Positions 1 through 7,139 of a stretch of 20,564 bases of DNA are shown piece by piece; positions within the stretch are counted from its first letter, which is position 1; the number at the start of each line of letters is the position of its first letter. The notes beneath the pieces were generated by a model that saw nothing but the letters and a program-made list of their open reading frames with translations, had not been told where the DNA came from and searched no databases. The translations under genes were made by a program, and so were the position numbers. Source of the stretch: an uncultured bacterium. Lineage in GTDB: Bacteria; Patescibacteriota; Minisyncoccia; Phycocordibacterales; PALSA-1337. The stretch lies in the NCBI GenBank assembly GCA_903876465.1, contig CAIRAF010000043.1, positions 1 through 20,564 on the forward strand, given 5' to 3'.

Positions 1-264
1 AATAGTATTTCAAATATTGTTCATGTTACATTTTTGAATCAGCAAAAGATTGATATTATTAATGAACTTGATAAACGTGGCATTTGTGCATCGAATGGGG
101 CTGCATGTTCTTCTAATAAGGATATGAAATCTCGTGTACTGCAATCAATTGGATTTTCAGAATCAGAAATTGATATGAGTGTTAGATTTTCTCTGGGTAA
201 AAGAAATACTGCAGGCGATATTAAAAAAATTATTAAAGCGCTCAAAGACATCTTTAAAAAATAA
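1..264 (+). CDS. Cysteine desulfurase (NifS/IscS family), C-terminal fragment
   Basis: Class V aminotransferase-fold, PLP-dependent cysteine desulfurase that takes sulfur from cysteine as an enzyme-bound persulfide for Fe-S cluster or tRNA thiolation. The frame is open from base 1, so the gene begins upstream; only the last 87 residues are here and the PLP-lysine region is missing. The family's active-site loop is visible as ASNGAACSS, with the persulfide cysteine encoded at 106-108. The C-terminal motif MSVRFSLGKRNT, followed by a Lys-rich helix, matches the end of this family (usual form SIRFSLG). A TTG at 34 could be taken as a start but lies inside the conserved domain. The stop overlaps the start of the next gene (TAATG), so the two are probably co-transcribed. 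I cannot tell IscS, NifS and SufS apart from this piece. Confidence 0.9.
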   Translation, partial: NSISNIVHVTFLNQQKIDIINELDKRGICASNGAACSSNKDMKSRVLQSIGFSESEIDMSVRFSLGKRNTAGDIKKIIKALKDIFKK

Positions 265-1883
265 TGCAATTTGATTGGTACATACTCGGAACCGTCCTAG
301 CAGGCATATCTAGCGCCTTCTTTGGCCTGTTTGTGTATTACAATAAGAAAGATAAAGTTGGTTTAACATTTCTTGTCTTTAGTTTTGCTTTTTCTCTTTG
401 GACTTTGCCATATGCTATTTGGCTGGCTCAACCAGATGCTGCCGATGCACTATTCTGGTCTAGAGTTCTCAATCTAGGTGCTACGTTCATACCTATTTTT
501 TACATACATTGGGTCGTCTTGGAATTGGGTGTGGCTTTGAAACATAAAAAGTTATTGATCATTGGCTATATAGCTACATGTTTTTATGCTTTATTGAGCT
601 TCACTCCTATGTATATAAGCGGAGTGGTTCCGGTTGGAGGTTTTCCTTTCTGGCCACAAGCAAATTTCCTTTACGTAGCATTTATTTTTTCTATTTGTTT
701 GCCATTATTTATTTACGGCATGTATTTGCTTACTCGAGCACTTATTTCGAAAAATTCTGATGCAAATACAAAAAGTAAGAGTAAATACATGCTGCTTGGA
801 AGTATCATGAGTTCTGTTGGTGGTACTGCCAACTTTCTTCTCATGTTCGGTATTCCATTTATTGCTCCACAATTTACCTTACTCACAATTTTCCAATCTA
901 TTTTCTGGGCATATGGATCTATGCAAGGAAAAATGTTTAATGTAAAAACTATTGCAACAGAAATCCTGGTTTTTGGATTGTGGGTATTCTTGCTCGTTCG
1001 TACTATTTTACTTGTAACAACATCAGATCAAATAATTGAAGGAGTTCTTTTGCTTATAACCGTTATACTTGGTATATATCTTATAAGAAGTGTTGATAAA
1101 GAAGTGGAACAGCGTGAAAAAATTGAAAAATTGGCTGTAGATCTTCAGACTGCCAATGTCCGATTGACAGAGCTTGATCGTCAAAAGTCAGAATTCGTTT
1201 CATTTGCTACTCATCAGTTGCGAGCCCCACTTACAGCCATGAAAGGCTATGCATCCATGATGCTTGAAGGAGATATGGGAACGATGTCTGCTGAAGCAAA
1301 AATGGGAGTATCACGCATATTTGATTCTGCACAGACACTTACGTCAATCGTTGATGATTATTTGAATTTGACTCGTATAGAGCTTGGCACAATGAAATAT
1401 GCTTTTGAGACTATTGATTGGAAGAAGCTCATTGAGGATATATTGGGTGAACTCAAGCCAAATATAGAGAAGTCTGGGCTCAAGTTTACATTCAATGCAG
1501 AAAATCATGATACTGACTATCGTATTACTGCTGATAGAGATAAGTTCAAACAGGTTATAGCTAACCTTATAGATAATTCGATGAAGTATACTCCGAAGGG
1601 AACAGTGGCTTTGTCACTTTCTTTTGATCGTCCTAAACATAAAGTTATTTTTACCATCAAAGATACTGGTATAGGTATTGCACCTGAGATATTGCCGCAT
1701 CTTTTTGCAAAGTGGACTCGTGCCAATAATGCCAATAAAACTAATATAAAAGGTACAGGACTCGGACTCTTTGTGGCCAAAGAAATTATTACAGCGCATC
1801 ATGGCACTGTTCGTGCAGAGTCAGAAGGTGAAGGAAAAGGTTCGTGCTTTATTGTGGAGATGGAACCATTTGGTAAGATGTAA
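264..1883 (+). CDS. Membrane sensor histidine kinase with 7TM-type N-terminus
   Basis: 539 aa. The first ~275 residues are about nine hydrophobic segments (roughly 4-26, 33-53, 66-87, 95-115, 134-155, 174-196, 203-217, 231-250, 256-275). The first seven resemble the HisKA_7TM sensor region found before many kinases. A short coiled linker (~277-305) leads to a HisKA dimerisation domain with the phospho-acceptor in FATHQLRAPLTAMKGY (His317). The HATPase_c domain has an N box (DNS, Asn438), G1 box DTGIGI (Asp467) and G2 box GTGLGL (~497-502), so all catalytic motifs are intact. ATP-dependent autophosphorylation at the membrane is expected. The signal is unknown because no periplasmic PAS or CACHE domain is seen. 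The ATG overlaps the preceding stop by one base and has no clear Shine-Dalgarno. No response regulator is adjacent, so the partner is unknown. Confidence 0.92.
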   Translation: MQFDWYILGTVLAGISSAFFGLFVYYNKKDKVGLTFLVFSFAFSLWTLPYAIWLAQPDAADALFWSRVLNLGATFIPIFYIHWVVLELGVALKHKKLLIIGYIATCFYALLSFTPMYISGVVPVGGFPFWPQANFLYVAFIFSICLPLFIYGMYLLTRALISKNSDANTKSKSKYMLLGSIMSSVGGTANFLLMFGIPFIAPQFTLLTIFQSIFWAYGSMQGKMFNVKTIATEILVFGLWVFLLVRTILLVTTSDQIIEGVLLLITVILGIYLIRSVDKEVEQREKIEKLAVDLQTANVRLTELDRQKSEFVSFATHQLRAPLTAMKGYASMMLEGDMGTMSAEAKMGVSRIFDSAQTLTSIVDDYLNLTRIELGTMKYAFETIDWKKLIEDILGELKPNIEKSGLKFTFNAENHDTDYRITADRDKFKQVIANLIDNSMKYTPKGTVALSLSFDRPKHKVIFTIKDTGIGIAPEILPHLFAKWTRANNANKTNIKGTGLGLFVAKEIITAHHGTVRAESEGEGKGSCFIVEMEPFGKM

Positions 1884-1907
1884 CATATGTAAGTATGTAG
1901 TTGAAAT

Positions 1908-1934
1908 AAAAAGGCCCGGAAAATTATTCCGGGG
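1908..1934 (-). terminator. Rho-independent terminator of the yqeY operon
   Basis: Read on the minus strand, CCCGGAA (1933-1927) pairs with TTCCGGG (1921-1915) across a 5-nt loop, followed by GCC and a T run. It lies about 17 nt after the stop of the 72-aa ORF. The plus strand lacks a matching T run, so it is best assigned to the minus-strand transcript. Confidence 0.75.
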
Positions 1935-1950
1935 ATTGTTTGGTGAGATA

Positions 1951-2169
1951 TTAATCCCACTCACCATTATCGAACTCTCTTCTCATGGCACCGTCATACC
2001 TTATACGCATTTGAAGAATTTCAATTCGATTATTTAAATTGCGATCCTCCTGACTTCGTATGTGTATTTCCAGGGGTCGGTCGCGTTTGATGCCGGTGAT
2101 AGATGTGACTACCTCATCAAACTTCTTCATCCCTTTTGCAAAAGGGAATGGCATTTTATTTTTATGCAC
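1951..2169 (-). CDS. Unrecognised 72-aa protein downstream of yqeY
   Basis: A small protein I do not recognise. I chose the GTG at 2169 because AAAGGAG (2181-2175) sits 5 nt upstream, the best Shine-Dalgarno in this part of the window. A TTG at 2208 would add 13 residues and is less well supported. The product is charged and soluble: a hydrophobic, Pro-containing start (MPFPFAKGMKKF), then an Arg-rich half (IHIRSQEDRN, RIRYDGAMRRE) and an acidic end (FDNGEWD). There is no membrane segment, cysteine or signal peptide. It follows yqeY by about 50 nt. A TGATATAAT extended -10 lies in between, so it may be made from both the yqeY transcript and its own. A terminator 17 nt after the stop supports a real transcript end. 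No function can be assigned. Confidence 0.7.
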   Translation of the reverse strand: MHKNKMPFPFAKGMKKFDEVVTSITGIKRDRPLEIHIRSQEDRNLNNRIEILQMRIRYDGAMRREFDNGEWD

Positions 2170-2207
2170 AAATTCTCCTTTGATAGGGGTTAACGTTGTT
2201 TGATACA

Positions 2208-2216
2208 ATTATATCA
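2208..2216 (-). promoter_or_regulatory. Extended -10 (TGATATAAT) before the 72-aa ORF
   Basis: The minus strand reads TGATATAAT, a full extended -10, overlapping the 3' edge of the yqeY spacer. Transcription would start near 2201 and give a leader of about 30 nt that carries the AAAGGAG ribosome site. The identical nonamer precedes ddl at 12175-12183. Confidence 0.5.
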
Positions 2217-2218
2217 CC

Positions 2219-2686
2219 TTATTTTACTGCCGTCAATTCATCCACAGCCTTTTTTACCATCATTCCATCGGCTTTTCCAGAGAGTTCTTTTATGAGCATA
2301 CCAACTAGCTTGCCAGTGGCTTTTGGATCAAAATTACCTTGAGATTTGAGAGCATCTACTCGCATACGGACGACTATTTTGACTTCATCATAGGACATCT
2401 GGCTAGGCATGAATGATTCTAAGATGATGAGTTCTGCCTTTTCTTTTGATACAAGATCAGTTCTTCCACCTTTTTCAAATTGTTCTATAGAATCTTTGTG
2501 TTGTTTAACACTTCTCTTGATGAGCGCCATAACTTTTTCATCAGGAAGGAATTCACCGGCCGCATTACTAGACATCATTTCACTTTGGGCAAGTGCGCTC
2601 AAACTGCGAAGTGTATCGAGGCGAATAGTGTCTTTGGCACGTAAAGCGTCTTTGATCTGATCTTTGATGGTTTGGTGGAGGGTCAT
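2219..2686 (-). CDS. YqeY/GatB-like domain protein
   Basis: 155 aa, the usual length of stand-alone YqeY proteins, which are homologous to the C-terminal tRNA-interacting tail of GatB (amidotransferase subunit B). The family signature is present: an N-terminal helical region (LHQTIKDQIKDALRAKD, RLDTLRSLSALAQSE), a central KRSVKQHKDSIEQFEKGGRTDL segment, EKAELIILESFMPSQMS, and a C-terminal helical domain with ATGKLVGMLIKELSGKADG. The precise function of the family is unclear; a role related to tRNA is inferred only from the GatB relationship. The ATG at 2686 is preceded on the minus strand by TAATAT, six nt away, and by no Shine-Dalgarno. It is divergent from rmuC, with 23 bp between the two start codons. 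The 72-aa ORF lies downstream on the same strand. Confidence 0.92.
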   Translation of the reverse strand: MTLHQTIKDQIKDALRAKDTIRLDTLRSLSALAQSEMMSSNAAGEFLPDEKVMALIKRSVKQHKDSIEQFEKGGRTDLVSKEKAELIILESFMPSQMSYDEVKIVVRMRVDALKSQGNFDPKATGKLVGMLIKELSGKADGMMVKKAVDELTAVK

Positions 2687-2692
2687 GTGATA

Positions 2693-2698
2693 ATATTA
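2693..2698 (-). promoter_or_regulatory. -10 element for leaderless yqeY
   Basis: TAATAT on the minus strand, then six nt, then ATG. This spacing would put the transcription start on or next to the start codon. The overlapping plus-strand TAATAT at 2691-2696 could serve rmuC with a leader of about 7 nt. The whole divergent control region is 23 bp. Confidence 0.45.
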
Positions 2699-2709
2699 AC
2701 ATATATTTT

Positions 2710-3822
2710 ATGACAACACTTCTTGTTATTCTCATCATTTTAGTGGCATTAGTAATCATCTTTTTGGGTGTATTACTCATACGTCAAAAGGGTGCTTTGG
2801 GGGGTATGAATTCTACGGCTCAAAACACTCAACAAAGTGAAGGTCTTAACCTCATTCTCCAACAAATCAATGAAATGTCGCGTACTGTTGACCAGAAAAT
2901 GGGGGATTTGAGTAAGACGGTGGACGCCAAGATCAATGATGGTAATAGGTCAATGCAGGAATCGATGCGCGGTCAACTTTCGGAATCTTCGAAATTAATC
3001 AAAGAAGTCACTCAAGGGCTTACCAAGCTTGATGAGACAAATCGCCAAGTGGTTTCTTTTGCTGATCAATTACAGAACTTGCAGGACATTCTAAAGAATC
3101 CAAAACAACGTGGAATTCTCGGTGAATATTATTTAGAGACATTGCTCAAGAATGTTTTGGCTCCCGGACAGTATCAGATGCAATATGCTTTTAAAAATGG
3201 GGAAATTGTGGATGCGGCTGTTTTTGTTAAAGATAAGATTATTCCTATTGATTCGAAGTTCTCATTGGAAAATTACAATAGGCTCATTGAAGAGAAAAAT
3301 CCTACTGAAAAAGAGAAGTTGGAAAAGGCTTTTGTGAATGATTTGAAATTACGCATTCAAGAGACTTCCAAATACGTTCGTCCAGCAGAGAAAACCATGG
3401 ACTTTGCTTTTATGTTTATTCCGCATGAGGCGATTTATTATGATTTATTGGTCAATAAGATTGGTGCTTCTACAGAAGATACTGATAATCTGATTCAGCG
3501 TGCAGCCAGTAAGTATAAGGTTATCATTGTGTCACCTACGTCATTCTTGGCTTATTTACAGACTGTTTTACAAGGTTTGAAGGCTATGCAGATCGAGGAG
3601 ACGGCCAAGGATATCGTGAAGCATGTGGAGCAACTCGGCACGCATCTCAAACGATATGAGGAATATCATACGAAATTAGGTACATCTCTTGGAACAGTTA
3701 TCAATCATTATAATAATTCTGGTAAGGAATTAAAGAAGGTAGATAAGGATATTTTGCGTATTGCAGGAGAAGCGCCAGGTATTGATGTACCAACGTTAGA
3801 AGGGCCAGATAGTGAGGAATAG
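2710..3822 (+). CDS. rmuC: RmuC family protein (putative DNA recombination limiter)
   Basis: 370 aa. Residues ~4-24 form one N-terminal membrane anchor, followed by a predicted coiled-coil stretch (~45-125, heptad-like EMSRTVDQKMGDLSKTVDAK). The conserved RmuC core then begins at RGILGEYYLETLL (Glu139) and continues with IVDAAVFVKDKIIPIDSKFSLENY, where Asp168 and Asp181-Ser-Lys183 match a PD-(D/E)XK nuclease-like active site. FMFIPHEAIYYDLL and VIIVSPTSFLAYLQTV are further family hallmarks. In E. coli, rmuC mutants show altered inversion at short inverted repeats; biochemical activity is inferred from fold. The start is directly after a short AT-rich divergent promoter with no Shine-Dalgarno. 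rplU follows on the same strand but has its own promoter. Confidence 0.93.
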   Translation: MTTLLVILIILVALVIIFLGVLLIRQKGALGGMNSTAQNTQQSEGLNLILQQINEMSRTVDQKMGDLSKTVDAKINDGNRSMQESMRGQLSESSKLIKEVTQGLTKLDETNRQVVSFADQLQNLQDILKNPKQRGILGEYYLETLLKNVLAPGQYQMQYAFKNGEIVDAAVFVKDKIIPIDSKFSLENYNRLIEEKNPTEKEKLEKAFVNDLKLRIQETSKYVRPAEKTMDFAFMFIPHEAIYYDLLVNKIGASTEDTDNLIQRAASKYKVIIVSPTSFLAYLQTVLQGLKAMQIEETAKDIVKHVEQLGTHLKRYEEYHTKLGTSLGTVINHYNNSGKELKKVDKDILRIAGEAPGIDVPTLEGPDSEE

Positions 3823-3853
3823 TGGTGGTTGGCGGAGTATTTTCTATACACGC

Positions 3854-3882
3854 TTGCTCTTTTGAGGCCTATCCTGTATAGT
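3854..3882 (+). promoter_or_regulatory. Promoter of rplU
   Basis: TTGCTC (3854-3859), a 17-bp spacer and TATAGT (3877-3882), with the rplU ATG 10 nt further on. The predicted leader is about 4 nt and contains no Shine-Dalgarno. Confidence 0.6.
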
Positions 3883-3892
3883 ATTTCGACTT

Positions 3893-4213
3893 ATGGAATT
3901 CGCAGTTATACAAACAGGAGGCAAGCAATACACCGTTTCAAAGGGAGATACTATCTCTATTGAAAAGATTATTGGTGAATACAAAGAAGGTGATAAGCTC
4001 ACTTTTGATCACGTGCTTCTCGTCGATGATGGAAAGAATACTACTATTGGAACTCCTTATATCCCAAAGGCTGAAGTAAAGGGTACTATCACTCAGATTG
4101 GCCGTTCTCAAAAAGTTATCGTTGTTAAGTATAAGCAAAAGAGTCGTTCTGGTTGGACTCGCAATGGTCATCGTCAACCTTTCTTCAAGGTAAAAATTGA
4201 TTCACTTAAATAA
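3893..4213 (+). CDS. rplU: 50S ribosomal protein L21
   Basis: 106 aa, full length for bacterial L21, a 23S rRNA-binding protein of the large subunit. It begins with the hallmark FAVIQTGGKQYTVSKGD, has the central GTPYIPKAEVKGTI strand, and ends with KYKQKSRSGWTRNGHRQPFFKVKI, matching the family's basic KxKKxxxRxxGHRQP..xvKI tail. It is monocistronic here: its own promoter lies upstream and a bidirectional terminator lies immediately downstream. In most bacteria rpmA (L27) follows rplU; here the next gene is recR on the opposite strand, so rpmA must be elsewhere or absent. Confidence 0.97.
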   Translation: MEFAVIQTGGKQYTVSKGDTISIEKIIGEYKEGDKLTFDHVLLVDDGKNTTIGTPYIPKAEVKGTITQIGRSQKVIVVKYKQKSRSGWTRNGHRQPFFKVKIDSLK

Positions 4214-4216
4214 TTG

Positions 4217-4243
4217 AAAAAGTCCGCTGTTGGCGGATTTTTT
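4217..4243. terminator. Bidirectional terminator between rplU and recR
   Basis: TCCGC (4223-4227) pairs with GCGGA (4233-4237) over a 5-nt loop. An A run on the left and a T run on the right extend the stem and supply a U-tract in either direction. It separates the convergent rplU (+) and recR (-). Confidence 0.8.
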
Positions 4244-4257
4244 GTTTGACTAGCGTA

Positions 4258-4860
4258 TTACTTTCTATTACTCAACGCATTTCTAATAGTCTCACTATCT
4301 GCGTACTCAAGTTCCGCGCCAGTTGAAAGGCCACGACCGAGAATTGTCACTTTAGTTGACTGGAGTGAGAGATTTTTGAGTGCATCACGTACAATATCAG
4401 TCGTATGCTCACCTTCAGGTGTTGTATTCAATGAAAGAATAATTTCTTTTAATGATTGTTTTGTGACTCTTTCAAGCAGTGCGCGCAAACGGATCCTCTT
4501 CTCAGGTTCCTTATCAAGTATCGGCACAGTTCCACCAAGGATGAAATACAAACCTTTATATGTTCCGCTTTTTTCGATACTTTCAAAATCAGAATCACGA
4601 GCAATGACCATTAAAGTTGAAGTATCACGTGATGGATCGGCACAGACGTTACAAATGACTTGTTTAGTCGAATTGATGAAAAGACGATGACATTGTGGAC
4701 ATTCTGATGTGGCTTTACGAACTTCTTCTATGAGCTTGATGAATTCATTTATTGAAGCAGGAGATTTACCGAGGAGATAATAGACGAATCTGCGAGCCTG
4801 ACGCGGGCCAATGCCAGGGAAATGAGCGAAGAGTTCTTCGAGGCGGTGTAGGCTGTCCAT
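4258..4860 (-). CDS. recR: Recombination protein RecR
   Basis: 200 aa, the standard RecR length. RecR works with RecO (and RecF) in loading RecA at gaps. Domains in order: helix-hairpin-helix (FPGIGPRQARRF), a four-cysteine zinc finger (CPQCHRLF...VICNVC), a Toprim-like region (TLMVIARDSDFESIEKSG, then YKGLYFILGGTVPILDKEP), and the C-terminal TILGRGLSTGAELEYADSETI. The frame is open to 4953, but that 31-residue extension is not RecR-like and would overlap the divergent phosphatase gene. I therefore place the start at the ATG of MDSLHRLEELFAHFPGIG (4860), where TATACT lies 7 nt upstream. The residue usually Glu at the start of the Toprim core (VVEx) is Ala here (VIAR), a small departure from the family. 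Confidence 0.95.
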   Translation of the reverse strand: MDSLHRLEELFAHFPGIGPRQARRFVYYLLGKSPASINEFIKLIEEVRKATSECPQCHRLFINSTKQVICNVCADPSRDTSTLMVIARDSDFESIEKSGTYKGLYFILGGTVPILDKEPEKRIRLRALLERVTKQSLKEIILSLNTTPEGEHTTDIVRDALKNLSLQSTKVTILGRGLSTGAELEYADSETIRNALSNRK

Positions 4861-4867
4861 GTGGTTA

Positions 4868-4873
4868 AGTATA
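4868..4873 (-). promoter_or_regulatory. -10 element of recR
   Basis: TATACT on the minus strand, 7 nt before the chosen recR ATG, with no Shine-Dalgarno between. It supports the 4860 start over the longer reading and implies a leaderless message. No convincing -35 was found. Confidence 0.5.
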
Positions 4874-4920
4874 ATTGATTCTCGCAAAATATGGCAGTTC
4901 CCAACAATTGAACAATACTG

Positions 4921-4926
4921 TATTAT
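4921..4926 (+). promoter_or_regulatory. -10 element of the histidine phosphatase gene
   Basis: TATTAT followed by six nt and the ATG at 4933, with no ribosome binding site. It is divergent from the recR promoter about 50 bp away. Confidence 0.45.
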
Positions 4927-4932
4927 TGGCGA

Positions 4933-5463
4933 ATGATTTATTTTATTCGACATGGTGAAAGTGAAGCGAATTTAAGACATACATTTTCTGGTCAGCAAGA
5001 TGATTGTTTATTGACTGAAAAAGGTAGAGTCCAGGCTTTGGCTGAAGGAAATAAGATTAAGGAATTGGGCATTAAGATGGATTTAATCATTAGCTCGCCA
5101 CTTAAACGCGCTCAAGTAACTGCTAAAATTGTAGTCGAAGCAATTGGTTATATTGATGAGATTAAAATTGATCCACGAATTATTGAATATGATATGGGTG
5201 ATATGACTGGTACTCCAACTTTTGAAATAACATCACGACGGATGGCTGCAGCAAAAAATGCAGAGGACACAACAGTTTTCTGTAATCGAGTGAAGTCTTT
5301 TCTTGATGAATACAAAAATTACAATGGCAATATCCTCATGGTTTGCCATGCTGGAGTAGGAAGAATTATTGAGACGATAAAGACTAATGGAGATCCGATT
5401 CTCTTCTATGATTTACCAGCATACCCAAATGCAGAGGTTATTAAGTTGGATTGGTTGAAGTAG
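4933..5463 (+). CDS. Histidine phosphatase superfamily (phosphoglycerate mutase-like) protein
   Basis: 176 aa. The N-terminal RHGE motif (FIRHGESEAN, His7) is the phosphohistidine nucleophile site. GQQDDCLLTEKGRVQA, IISSPLKRAQVTAKIV and the acidic segment IIEYDMGDMTG follow the family order, and the second catalytic histidine is in LMVCHAGVGRII (His139). The protein is therefore complete and probably active on a phosphorylated metabolite or sugar. The substrate (phosphoglycerate, alpha-ribazole phosphate or another) cannot be decided from sequence. It stands alone: the upstream neighbour is divergent, and its stop lies one base from the convergent zinc-ribbon ORF. No terminator hairpin is visible in that junction. 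Confidence 0.92.
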   Translation: MIYFIRHGESEANLRHTFSGQQDDCLLTEKGRVQALAEGNKIKELGIKMDLIISSPLKRAQVTAKIVVEAIGYIDEIKIDPRIIEYDMGDMTGTPTFEITSRRMAAAKNAEDTTVFCNRVKSFLDEYKNYNGNILMVCHAGVGRIIETIKTNGDPILFYDLPAYPNAEVIKLDWLK

Positions 5464-5464
5464 A

Positions 5465-5614
5465 CTACTTCTTCTGAGGTATTTCGGTCTTTATCCATAC
5501 ATCATCTTTTTTGCACACATAATTAATACGATCATATTTGGTACCAGTATCAGAATTATGGCTGACATCCTGAGATAAAATTTCCATTTCATTGTTACAG
5601 ATTGGGCATTTCAT
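5465..5614 (-). CDS. 49-aa zinc-ribbon-like protein after dnaB
   Basis: A small ORF of 49 codons plus stop, starting MKCPICNNEMEIL, typical of a zinc-ribbon knuckle (Cys3, Cys6). A second half-knuckle, NYVCKKDDVW, has Cys34 but Asp37 where a fourth Cys would normally be; His19 is another possible ligand. The C-terminus is Lys-rich. It begins 11 nt after the dnaB stop, so it is probably the second gene of a dnaB operon. The only Shine-Dalgarno candidate is a weak GGAG about 14 nt upstream, inside the dnaB stop region. No homolog is recognised and no function is proposed; the CPxC start and tight operon spacing are the reasons to call it a gene. Confidence 0.7.
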   Translation of the reverse strand: MKCPICNNEMEILSQDVSHNSDTGTKYDRINYVCKKDDVWIKTEIPQKK

Positions 5615-5625
5615 ATATTTAAATA

Positions 5626-7011
5626 CTACTCCATCTTATCAAAACCACCAAAGTCGGCTTTCTCCATAGACATGAAGGTCGTCTTCTTACTATCAAAGTA
5701 AAGTTTAGCAATACCTGTTGGACCATTACGATGCTTTTCAATGAGGATTTCTGCTTCCTCTTTCTTACCACCTTGATCGGCATCGGCTTCACGGTGAATA
5801 AACATGACAACGTCGGCATCCTGCTCGATAGAACCAGAGTCACGAAGGTCAGAGAGGCGAGGCTTGCCACCACGCTGTTCAACAGCACGAGAGAGCTGGG
5901 AAAGAGCTAGGACTGGAACCTCAAGCTCACGGGCGAGGTTCTTCAAAGAGCGTGAAATTTCAGTAACTTGTTGGACGAGGTTGTCACCAAACTTATTGGC
6001 ATTGGTTGGAACCATCAACTGCAAGTAGTCCACAATGATGAGGCCGAGCTTGCCTTCATTCTTGAGCCTGCGAGCCACAGCGCGCATCTTGAGGATATTA
6101 TTGCCAGGTTGGTCATCAATATATATAGGGGCCTCTGAAAGGCGTGAAATAGCTTCACCAATGGCTTTGAAGTCATGATCAACAGAGAGGTTGTGACCTG
6201 TACGAATCTTCCAAGAGTCGACTTGTGACTCAGCGGCAAGCATACGATCAACAAGTTGTTGAGAACTCATTTCGAGGGAGAAGATGGCCACAGGGATCTT
6301 GTTGGTAATAGCAGTCTTGCGGGCAATGTCGAGAGCGAGGGAAGTTTTACCCATACTTGGTCGAGCGGCGAGAATGATGAGGTCAGACTTTTGGAAACCA
6401 GCGAGCTTACTATCAAGCTCAACGAAACCAGTCGGCACACCACGAAGTTCACCTGTTGTTTTGTGAAGATGATCAAGGCGTTCCCATGCTTCATCAAGAG
6501 TGTCTTTCAAAGCGACAAATTTATTTGATCCAGAAATATTAGTCACACCATAGAGAGCCTTTTCAGCTTTCTCGAGAATATCATGGAGATCAGCTTCTTC
6601 GTCATAGCCAAGGCCAGTGATTTCTTCAGCGGCTTTGAGAAGCTCACGCATGATGTGTTTATTACCAACAAGTTCAGCGTAGTGGTGGGCATTGGTCGAT
6701 GAAGGAACTGCATTTATAAGTTCACTCAAATATGACATGCCACCGACATTATCTAGAGCATTCTTTTCTTTAAGGCGTGAAGAAAGTGAAAGAAGATCAA
6801 TAGGGGTATTTTTGCTGTGAAGTTCAAAAAGGGTATTCCAAATAGTACGATGCTGATTTGAATAAAAAGCCTTGTCAGTGACAATATCGATAATGTCGTG
6901 CATCACTTCTGGACGAATCAATACTGAGCCAAGAAGCGCCTTTTCTGCCTCTAGAGAGTGGGGCGGAATTTTGAGGTCGCGAGCTTTGAGATAGGGAGAT
7001 TGAGTAGGCAT
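5626..7011 (-). CDS. dnaB: Replicative DNA helicase DnaB
   Basis: 461 aa, the usual DnaB length. It is the hexameric 5'-3' helicase at the replication fork. The N-terminal domain starts with the signature PPHSLEAEKALLGSVLI (~17-32), and a linker region (~155-190) leads to the RecA-like ATPase. There the Walker A is ARPSMGKTSLALD (Lys222), FSLEMSSQQLVDRML follows, the Walker B is LIIVDYLQLM (~325-333), and the C-terminal signature is LSQLSRAVEQRGGKPRLSDLRDSGSIEQDAD. No intein is present. It is divergent from a MarR-type regulator across a dyad-rich spacer. The ATG at 7011 has an A-rich leader of about 25 nt without a Shine-Dalgarno, downstream of an extended -10. Confidence 0.97.
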   Translation of the reverse strand: MPTQSPYLKARDLKIPPHSLEAEKALLGSVLIRPEVMHDIIDIVTDKAFYSNQHRTIWNTLFELHSKNTPIDLLSLSSRLKEKNALDNVGGMSYLSELINAVPSSTNAHHYAELVGNKHIMRELLKAAEEITGLGYDEEADLHDILEKAEKALYGVTNISGSNKFVALKDTLDEAWERLDHLHKTTGELRGVPTGFVELDSKLAGFQKSDLIILAARPSMGKTSLALDIARKTAITNKIPVAIFSLEMSSQQLVDRMLAAESQVDSWKIRTGHNLSVDHDFKAIGEAISRLSEAPIYIDDQPGNNILKMRAVARRLKNEGKLGLIIVDYLQLMVPTNANKFGDNLVQQVTEISRSLKNLARELEVPVLALSQLSRAVEQRGGKPRLSDLRDSGSIEQDADVVMFIHREADADQGGKKEEAEILIEKHRNGPTGIAKLYFDSKKTTFMSMEKADFGGFDKME

Positions 7012-7042
7012 TGAAATGATTTTTAAATTTGTTTGTAAAGCT

Positions 7043-7051
7043 ATTTTAGCA
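7043..7051 (-). promoter_or_regulatory. Extended -10 of dnaB
   Basis: TGCTAAAAT on the minus strand fits TGnTANNNT. The predicted start is near 7036, giving a leader of about 25 nt. The -35 position is weak and coincides with the 7061-7077 dyad. Confidence 0.45.
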
Positions 7052-7060
7052 TGATGTTAG

Positions 7061-7077
7061 TTTAATGATTCATTAAA
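7061..7077. promoter_or_regulatory. Dyad (TTTAATGA-T-TCATTAAA) over the dnaB -35 region
   Basis: A perfect 8+1+8 inverted repeat in the dnaB/marR-type spacer. It covers the place where the dnaB -35 should be, so a bound protein could repress dnaB. No binding factor is known; the adjacent MarR-type regulator is the obvious candidate. Confidence 0.4.
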
Positions 7078-7110
7078 ATATAAGTGGAAAGGCTGGGGAT
7101 AATAAGAATA

Positions 7111-7139
7111 TATAGACAATCTATAAATAATGTGTTATT
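7111..7139. promoter_or_regulatory. Two adjacent dyads upstream of the MarR-type gene
   Basis: TATAGA-CAA-TCTATA (7111-7125) is immediately followed by AATAA-TGTG-TTATT (7126-7139). Both are perfect, and they lie 33-60 bp upstream of the regulator's ATG. MarR proteins commonly autoregulate through such sites. The AT-rich composition makes chance dyads more likely, so this is a candidate operator only. Confidence 0.4.

Noticed and set aside
4861..4953. 31-residue N-terminal extension of recR
   Set aside because: Not RecR-like, overlaps the divergent phosphatase start, and covers the recR -10. The 200-aa form matches the family length.
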